A stretch of DNA of 64,000 nt from Isoetes taiwanensis (Eukaryota; Streptophyta; Lycopodiopsida; Isoetales; Isoetaceae): NCBI GenBank assembly GCA_021234155.1, contig JAJEKV010000380.1, positions 186,001 through 250,000 of the forward strand, given 5' to 3'. The notes below the pieces were generated by a model, which ran no database searches, was not told the DNA's origin, and was given only the letters and a program-made list of their open reading frames with translations. Below are positions 56,159-64,000 of this stretch, piece after piece. Both the position numbers and the translations under genes were made by a program. The stretch's first letter is position 1. Each line of letters starts with the position of its first letter.

Positions 56159-56352
56159 AACATGTGACCACACCCTAAGGCCCTTTTTCCACGGTTGGCT
56201 TAAAAATACGGTACATCTTATATAAGATAAAGATTTGAGGTGCCACCTCATTCTAGTGACATGTCTTAAAAAAATTAGTTTTCCATGGCTTCATTATAAG
56301 AGGTGTCTTATAATATAAGACATGTCTCATAAATTTGCTTTTCCACTACTCA

Positions 56353-56736
56353 GGGCCTTTTCACACGATGTCTTATAATATGGCTATCCCATTTCATATA
56401 AGACATCATTTGTGACTCCAAAGCAAAAAATAAGACACACAAATATAAGTTGTTTTCACACTACAGGGTATCACAAAATAAGACCACCTTTTATTTTTAA
56501 TATGATTGGTCAATAGAATAAAATAGAATATAATAAGTGGTGTCTTATTTTATGGCGGGGGAAGTCCCCGGTATAAAATAAGACTCCATTGCTATACCAA
56601 ACCTATCCAAACCTACCGAACCCTAAATGAGACATGTCTTATATGGTTCCTTGTGAAAACCAGTTCTTCTTAAATGTTGACATGGACCAATAGTATGCCT
56701 TAAAATATAAGACACACTAGTCGTGTGAAAAGCCCC
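56353..56736. mobile_element. 384-bp Harbinger/Tourist-like MITE
   Basis: 16-bp terminal inverted repeats (GGGCCTTTTCACACGA at 56353-56368; complement with one mismatch at 56721-56736) are flanked by the 3-bp direct repeat TCA (56350-56352, 56737-56739). The GGGCC start and 3-bp duplication fit PIF/Harbinger MITEs. The inside repeats (A)TAAGACA and TGTCTTAT in both orientations. Related degenerate sequence lies at about 56176-56349 and 58040-58175 (CTTTTTCCACGG, GTCTTATA, AAGACATG). Confidence 0.85.
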
Positions 56737-57244
56737 TCAATCTCTCCGTTTGCATATTTGTCACAAAGAGGCACAATTTCACTCATTTTGCAATTTCACA
56801 ATTCTTGATGCCTGATACCTGTTGCAAGCATATCTAGAGCTTGCATTTATCTAGAGCCAGAGATAAGCACTACGCGCACTTCGATACATAGCGGAGGATC
56901 CATGTGTGTATGTTTGAAACCCTTTTTTTGCTAAACACCAAAACTAGTCACGACAAACAAAATTGAGGCATATGCATTTCATAAACGAGACCCTAAAACC
57001 ATTCGACAACATTTCTTCTGGCCTTTTCTTGACGATTTTGGGCAAATTTTCTGGAACCGGGATGCATTCTCATGGAGAATTCGATAGTTACTCACTCCTA
57101 ATTCCCTTTTAACCATTCTTCTCTTGTATTTCAAAACAAAAATTCAATGTATCAATCTGGCCCTTTTTAAGACTACAAAAGGCGAGCATTAAAACATTTA
57201 GGTTCGATTGTGTATTGCTATGCCCGGATGCATATGCTACATCC

Positions 57245-57392
57245 GAAGGGGCATTTAAAAGGCAACATATCTAGCAAGCATGAAATACATCTTTGTTTAT
57301 CATAGCTTCCTTCATCAAGAAGGGGCATTTAAAAGGCAACATATCTAGCAAGCATGAAATACATCTTTGTTTATCATAGCTTCCTTCCTTAT
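57245..57392. repeat. 74-bp tandem duplication
   Basis: Starting at GAAGGGGCATTTAAAAGGC (57245 and again 57319), about 66 bp are identical in the two copies. Confidence 0.93.
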
Positions 57393-59680
57393 CACGTAAT
57401 ACCGTAATCCTTCTTGCCTATAGTAGATAACTTAGCAATCACGATTCATAGCTCCAAACCTTTGTTTCGTGCCAATAATCAAAAAACACTTGCCCAAATC
57501 CTACAAATTTCAGAGTGAGAAGACCCGCCATTGAGTTGGCCATCGCCGAGATGGGAAGAAACAACGACATAGCCGAGCTGGGAAGAAACAGAGAGGTAAA
57601 TTAAGGCAGGCGCTTGTGATGCAAAATTTCTAGCTCCATTCTTTGTATTCAATCTGTAATGAGAACGAAATAGACTAGATCGACCCCTTCCTCCTGGTTT
57701 GGCCCCCTCCATATTTCACACACTACCCAACGGAGGAAGATATAAGTATCTTAGCAAATGACCATGCAACTCCGGTCTTATGCCTCAATTTCAACCCACC
57801 AAATCGACTGCAACAAATCAACTTGCAGCAAATTCCTACCCGGGATTGGCGACATGCAACAAATCAACTTGCGACAAATTCCCGTGCGATTCGGTCCGGA
57901 AGATTCGAATGATGCTTCTATTCCTTCTTTTTGCGACATGCTAAAATTTCTACAGAAGGGCTTTGATTGGACATCTTTTGATGTCTTATTTTGGCAAGGG
58001 ATTTCCCGAAGAAAATGGGACTCGAGGTTTGTCGGCATGCATATAAGGCGTCTTAAAAATTTCAATGGAAAAACTAAGGTGTCTTATATGCCTATGTGGC
58101 CCAATCACATCTTAATAAATTTAAGACATGAGTGTTGTGGGAAACAGGTCCTAAGGTCCTCTTTCCACAGCCGGTTAACACTTCTTCCACCAACTTAGCG
58201 AGATAAACATGTCCAAAGAGCCACAATCCATCAAGTATATGTTTCAGCCCATAATCCTTCTCAAGAACCTAATAACACATAACACGTCTAGCAAACATAT
58301 CCATGATGTCCTTGTTTGTGGGCTTATCCGCCGCGCAAAGCTCTTCCATGGCAATGGTCAAAATCGACTTAGATTCTAATTTCTCATCAGCGTTTTCAGT
58401 CAGGTTTGCGTTGTTGTTATCAGCTTTCTTGTTCTGTGGTTGAGAGCATTCACGACTGATGTGCCAAGCCTCTCCACATCTATAGCGAGAAAATCCTTCT
58501 TGGAACCACTAGACTTAAGTCCGCCTTACGCTTCTTGGACTCTCCACCTGCAAACTTAGGTTTAGACTATTCAGACTTCCCCTTTCTACAAAAATCTTCC
58601 TTTGTAGGACAAGGACCTCTCAGAACTTACCAATTACTTCTGCTTCAGGGGCTGTGGCAACTCCTAGTACAACCAAAGTTCCCTGCTCAATAATTTCTCT
58701 TTGAAACCTCTAGACATGATATGATCTCTAATTTGGTGATCTAGACATACCTAAAAAGGAGAAAGTCTGGACCTAAAAGGCACATGTATCTATATCTCTA
58801 ATTTGGTAAGGAATGGAAAAATTTGATCAAAGTAGCGGGTTCCACCAACTTCAAATGGGTTAGTAGAACTCTAACGTCGCGAAAGATCATGGGAGATCAA
58901 GGCGAAAGTTTTTATTTTTAATTTGCTTTTTTAACCTACATAAGATTGATGAGTAACATTTTTTGAAATTTAGGAAAATTTGCTTTTTGGCAAATATTTG
59001 GCCGTATACCTAACACTAGCTTTGGTGGAGCCATTTCTCCTATACGGAATGGAAGTATAGGATCCAGTGAAACACATCCAAAAGCCTTTCTAACTAAACT
59101 CGTTGGAGTCAAGTCCACGATTCCCTATCCAATTCTTCTCTAGGAAACAGAATTTCCATCTCTTCAACGTGCTAGTCTGGAAACACATAGTCTACAGTCA
59201 AAAGGTGGTAAATATGGGAGACACTCCACTCCAAAACCTCACCCACACAATGTCCATGTGTCCACAACGTTTTAAAGCCTATTGAAAGGAGAATCACAGA
59301 GGTTGTTTCTCTAGATTAATGTCTTGAGGAACATGGATGTATACAACTATAGAATAATGAGGATCACACATATTTGAAACAATATCTTGACACATGCTTT
59401 ATTGGTAAGATTTGGAATGCTAGTACTTTGAAGGTGGTCAAGATATCACACTACAAAAAGCCAAACTAATCCCGACTTGCCTCTTTGAGGTCCACAACAA
59501 TACCCGTTCTGACATTTACCCATGAAGAAGCATTAGAACAATTAAGGATGCACTTTGTCTCGGGATCGAAACATGCGGATGGGCACATGAAGAGTGTGAA
59601 AACAAGGTATGTCAATGTTATCAAATGGAATGGATTGAAGACAAATGCTATACTCTTAAGTTTACCTGGCTTGTGACAAT
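57393..59680. other. No confirmed gene
   Basis: Degraded sequence. The plus frame at 57758-58198 is open for 146 codons but has no recognised domain and partly consists of MITE-like sequence (about 58040 onward). A direct repeat of about 20 bp (ATCAACTTGC(A/G)) occurs at 57818 and 57863. Confidence 0.35.
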
Positions 59681-59689
59681 CCAACAATA

Positions 59690-60260
59690 TGGATTGTCAC
59701 GATAATGCCTAATCGGCCATCATATGTGCTCTTGAGGCGCCTATAATCCTGACACTAGCCTTCTATATCTTGGAGGTTCTCGACATGCAAAGCTTAATCC
59801 TCTGACAACACATTGACATATACGAGATGTAGAAGGGATCATCGAACTCATTACTATCAGGAATTGTTCTCAAAATTCCTTTGGAGTGGGGTTTATATCA
59901 CAGGTGATAATGGGCTTGTTATTGCTCTTTCTTGTATTGGATCTGCAAAGCATTTGGTCTCTTTAGACAATAAAATTCAATTCAATTATTCACTTATGTA
60001 GCTGTAGGGGAGCTTTGCAACTGAGAGAAGCATGCCTGCAAAAGAAATGGGGTGGCCTATAAAAGAGGCGCAAAATTTATTTTAGACCATTGGTCTTCCA
60101 AACCTTTGATTGACCATATCTAGGTAATAGTTATATTTATTTTATTTGATTTTTGGGCATTCATGCCATGTTCTATAGTTTTGAATTCCTTGCGCATGAT
60201 TGTATCTGTCCCATGGCTCTTTGCTAGTCTTACGTAGTCGTTAACATATCTATCTATCTA
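59690..60260 (+). mobile_element. Possible LINE 3' remnant with (TCTA)n tail
   Basis: LTLAFYILEVLDMQSLIL (about 59750-59805) resembles LALYILEVLDARLQLL of the LINE fragment at 780-1225. About 430 bp downstream, a CCCATGGCTC box and a (TCTA)n run (60249-60262) resemble the 3' ends of the same LINE group. Weak, frame-broken evidence. Confidence 0.35.
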
Positions 60261-62510
60261 TTCTGGTTTCCTTGATCACATGTTGCATGCTGTCTTAATA
60301 GAATCTACTTTGATTACTGCAACAAAGAATATGGAATGCATTTGGCATTCAAAAATATGCTTTCTTTATACTATTTTCTAAATGTGCATCTTTTTTTCTC
60401 AAAGAGATACGTGTAATAATAGCTTGATCATTTTAATGCAATATGCATAGCTTGATCACATTGGAAATACAATTCTTTATAATAACTTTCCATTTTTTCC
60501 CTTTATGTATGTAGATAGAATGTACGCTTCTCTTTTTGTGCTACGTATAGAGGAATTATTTTAGAGAGCATTAGGATGGACATAGTGTATCATGAAATGA
60601 TTGTTGCAAGTTGTTTCTGTAGTACAAAATGTAGTTTTCTTTTTAGAACTTTTTTCTGCAACATGAATACTTCATGCTTGCTACTAATTACTAAACAAAG
60701 CTTTGACATTTCTAGTGATGTATTGATGTTTTCCAGGGCTTTCATTTCTATAAAGCCAAAAGTAATGAATACCCCTTGTTGGGATGTGTACAATTAATAC
60801 TGCGTCCAAATCTTACGATGAGCTATTGTCTAAATGATATGTCAATACAATGTAATCTTATTATTTTGTTGGTCGCAATGTTTCGATGTGCATCTAAAGC
60901 TCGAAATAATGGATGGGATAGGTCACAAGACAAAATTGGAAGCATAAGCATATAAACCTGTATATTGAAAGTTTCTTCAATGCTATAACTTATACTGGTA
61001 ATAGTAAAAAAGGTATTTTGCAAGTTGTTGGTCCATGTAATGGGGACCCTTGATGGTTAAGGACTAAACTATTAAAGGGCAACACAAAAAGACAAGCTAA
61101 AAGGATCTAACGGTAGAATTTGGGTCCAAACCCATCTACGGTTCATATACATCCACATATGGATGTAAAAGTAAATATATAAGCCGGGTAAGATTCCATT
61201 CCCCTACAAAACATGGTATCAACATTCTATGGTACACTATTGGGGCATTTATTGCTCTTAGTTGCAGAGGCACGACCACCAAATGATCAAATTGTTATGC
61301 CAACAATCCTTGGCAATTTGAAGGTAACATCAATTGTCTAGTCCATGACCATTAAATCGAATAGGTTAGCATTGTCTTTGTTCATGCTTATGTTGAGAAT
61401 AAGATGGCCAATGCACCTTTAGGCTCGCATTGAGAACTGGGGGATTTAAAACAGATGGTTGGATTGCAATACGTCTGTATAGGACAGATTCTAAGATCTT
61501 TGACATCCCCCTCCTTGATGATCCTAATAGGGACGACTTTGAGGCTAACCATCTGGACACTTTCTTTTATAATGGGTCGTGCCTAGAAGCAATTTGTCTT
61601 TGCTAAAGTTAATTATACTTCAAATGGTGCACTGGTCCTTTGAGAGTATAGGTTTGATGGTTTATATATTTGTCTTTGGAAAGGTTTCATCTAAGTTTTT
61701 AGCGATTGTATGGAAAAATCCTTGATAATATTTGCCCTTGTCAGTGGTGTGCTTAAAGTATGTCCAAAATGTAATAATGCACAAATGACATGTTGCTTTT
61801 GGTTGGTTCAATATAGTAATTTCTTCTTCTGAAGTTGATGTTTCTACTTCTCATGCTTCAACAACAGTTATGGCTGATAGTCTTAATCTTCAATGCTTTA
61901 ATATCGCATGGCAATAGGTCACTTGGAAGAAGGCAACCATGAAGAAGTCTTCTATGGTATCTCATGAGGGTCCTCCGCCTCATACTATTCGATTGGTCTG
62001 ATAATTCAATGTATATTGATGATCACCTAGATCTGGTAAAACATGTTGATTGTGATGAGGCCACTAAACACCTCAAGGTGGCACAAAAGGAGTTTAATTA
62101 TGCGATGCGTATGGGTGGAATTTCTAGGACAAACTTCCTAGGATTTTTTTTTCCCCTATAGAAATTATCAATTTCCACAAGATGTTAGAGTTCCCGAGGA
62201 ATTTGTATGGGCAAAGTCACGGAGAACATTATAAACCAATCATTGAACTTGGAAGTTCTTGAGTTAAGTTAGCGATTAAGTTAGTGTATTGCTGCGAGAC
62301 AACTTCCAACAACTTTTCTTATGGTTTCTATTAAGACAATAGAATCTAACTTGGCTCTAGATCAAAGTAACCATAAAATTTATTCGATGGGATCTCCCAA
62401 CACTAGAGCCATACTAGACTCTAAATGAGTGCATGCGGGCTAGCAGCCACTGTCTTCATCAAATCCGCATGTAGAACTATGGATGTTTTACGTAAAATCT
62501 AATTTTTCTA
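60261..62510. other. No gene seen
   Basis: AT-rich DNA with no recognised coding, RNA or repeat feature. Open frames are short and have no domain signature. Confidence 0.4.
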
Positions 62511-62514
62511 GGTT

Positions 62515-63326
62515 ATGAGCGTCAAAAATCAAATTAAAATTGTTTGTTTGGTGTGTTGTATTTTAAATTCTTTGGTTTCGGAAAAACCAAGCAACGTGAT
62601 TATTAAATCATATAAGGTGGGGTGCCCGATATTGGTTCCACGGGCGGTTTGGCGGCTCAAATTAAGGAGGAGGAAGAATTCTAGGGCTTTGGGTCGACCT
62701 TGCGACAAATGCTACTTGTGACTAGTGGCGATGTCCTTCTTTGTAAGCTAGAGCAAAAAAGAAAGGTCGAGGAAGCCGAGAGAAAAACTTAAGCTTGAGT
62801 GTATTGTGAAGAAGAGGTTGCATGCACTTAAAGCTAAGGCAAAGGCGATCGATGCCCGGCAAAGTGAGGCTAAAGCGACAAAAAGAAGCTCAAAAATTGT
62901 TTGACACTAATTATGAATTGCGGTCGGCAACATGGAGGTCCATGTTGTTTACTAATGAGGGAAAGTGCAAGTATTCTAGCCATGACCTCTTGACCCTCCT
63001 AAACCATTGTCTCTATCATTGGGGAGGCAAGAGCAAAGATTAGAATTAGGCTTTTGAAGCGCAAAGGGTTCATCAATTGAGGATGACATTACCATGATTG
63101 AAGGGACAAATTTGTTGAAGTGCAAGATCACTTTGAGGAGGATGTTCATGAAGAGGGCAATGTTGAGCTCTCTTGGAATGACCAAAGGAACTCTATTCAC
63201 CCTTCAAGTGAAGGGTTCATAGATAGTCAGCCACATGACATGGATGTGGATAATGTTGCTTGTACTCTCAAGGGCAAAGTGGATGATAGTGATGAGGAGG
63301 AACTTGGGATAAGGGTAGACCTTTGA
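62515..63326 (+). pseudogene. Broken lysine/glutamate-rich coding remnant
   Basis: Successive frames give PILVPRAVWRLKLRRRKNS (near 62640), KLEQKRKVEEAERKLKLE (about 62748-62800, frame-corrected), AKAKAIDARQSEAKA, QKLFDTNYELRS, and an acidic end, DMDVDNVACTLKG...DDSDEEELG (63240-63320). It reads as a charged, coiled-coil-containing protein broken by several shifts and stops. Family not recognised; it could be a gene relic or an ORF1-type transposon protein. Confidence 0.35.
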
Positions 63327-63413
63327 ATGCCTTCTACAATGAGCCATTAGCATTAGCATGAACAAGTAGTCACAATGTTGCAGCAGAACTTTGTAGGTCG
63401 AGTTCTATACTTC

Positions 63414-63580
63414 CACTAACTACAATGCATGGAGTTGCATTGAATTTTGTATATGCAGTTCTATATTTCCACTAACTACAATGCATGGATAAGCATTGGA
63501 TTTTGTATATGCAGATTTTGTAATGGCACTAACTACAATGCATGGATGTGCATTGCTTTTGTACAATATAAATGGTATAA
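63414..63580. repeat. Tandem repeat, period 56-57 bp, 3 copies
   Basis: CACTAACTACAATGCATGGA starts at 63414, 63470 and 63527, each followed by GCATTG and a TTTTGTA-containing segment. Confidence 0.9.
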
Positions 63581-64000
63581 TGAGGATTTTGTTGTTGCAA
63601 CATTCCGTCAATGTCTCTGATCTGTGAAACAACGCCCTTGTTCGACAATTCAGAAAGTTGCAAGTTGTTAATTTGGATGATGTAAGTTGCTATTGTGTTA
63701 ACTTATCTTGTTTTAATAGACATGTAACTTATATAAACCTCACAGATTTCTGGATGTTGGGATTTTGCACTAATGGGGAGTTGCATTGCATTTGAGGAGG
63801 TAAGTATTTTCATCCTATTTCTATTTGCAACCTTTTTAATTTGGAGGGCAGGATTGTGGAGACTACTTGTCTCTGAATCCTTGCTCTCCCATACTAATAG
63901 TGTGCATGGTTTGCTGCATGGTTTGCTGACATGAAGGTTCAATTCCTTTAGTCCCCTTGATGGATTTCATGGCTTTTATAGATTATGCTTGCATGTACAT
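63581..64000. other. No gene seen
   Basis: AT-rich sequence to the window end without recognisable features. Confidence 0.4.

Larger units (their letters stand above)
50743..56169. mobile_element. Decayed PIF/Harbinger-type transposon (about 5.4 kb)
   Basis: The interval contains the two proteins that define this superfamily: a DDE_4-type transposase (plus, 50995-52333) and a Myb/trihelix DNA-binding protein (minus, 54200-55485). It is bounded by GGTCACATGTT (50743) and its complement (56159-56169), each end having a second nearby copy (50805; GCATGTGACC at 56106). A 3-bp target duplication was not recognised, so the ends are provisional. The genes converge, and a PPR fragment and a LINE tail lie between or inside them. 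Both genes are broken. Confidence 0.65.

Noticed and set aside
57758-58198. 146-codon plus frame
   Set aside because: No known motif, overlaps a minus frame and runs into MITE-like sequence.

Overview
This window is nuclear DNA of a land plant. It is AT-rich, its genes are split by GT-AG introns, and three genes can be rebuilt to full length, all on the minus strand: an RMF-like F-box gene (7580-9342, 8 exons, 322 aa), an Integrator subunit 4 / SIEL-like HEAT-repeat gene (30831-36607, 8 exons, 967 aa) and a probably plastid-targeted methionine-R-sulfoxide reductase B (49763-50636, 3 exons, 176 aa). In each the exon phases add up exactly to an open frame. The mix of LINEs, fossil DNA transposons and one P-element-like transposase would suit a fern or another non-seed plant, but the clade is an inference and is not proven by the sequence.

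Nearly everything else is mobile or repeated DNA. 1-7.5 kb: a LINE 3' fragment, microsatellites, a duplicated AT-rich block, a dispersed repeat and a nested-hairpin element. 7.6-9.3 kb: the F-box gene. 9.8-15.9 kb: a unit repeated three times, an unidentified multi-stop pseudogene, and an L1-type LINE that keeps its ORF1 and reverse transcriptase regions but not its endonuclease region. 16-25 kb: two more copies of the dispersed repeat and a 5'-truncated LINE framed by a 12-bp target duplication. 25-30 kb: no convincing gene, a 139-bp GC-cored MITE and a widely spaced inverted repeat. 30.3-36.6 kb: the INTS4/SIEL gene, whose 3' end is duplicated in tandem by about 405 bp.

37-45 kb is the most unusual part. 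A pyrimidine tract is followed by a CpG-rich segment between 11-bp inverted repeats, and then by a decayed gene with zinc-finger-like motifs, an AT-hook and a putative DDE-type (P-element-like) transposase core. An exon of that gene was split by a 2119-bp transposon with perfect 16-bp terminal inverted repeats and a perfect 8-bp target duplication. This insert carries three tandem exon-like modules.

45-49 kb holds a non-autonomous LTR retrotransposon in the arrangement LTR-body-LTR-partial body, with 192-bp LTRs and an initiator-tRNA-Met primer site. After MsrB, 50.7-56.2 kb looks like a decayed PIF/Harbinger transposon with a DDE transposase and a Myb/trihelix protein facing each other, a PPR gene fragment between them and a LINE tail inserted. 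From 56.2 kb to the end there is a Harbinger-type MITE, small tandem repeats and degraded sequence without a recognisable intact gene.
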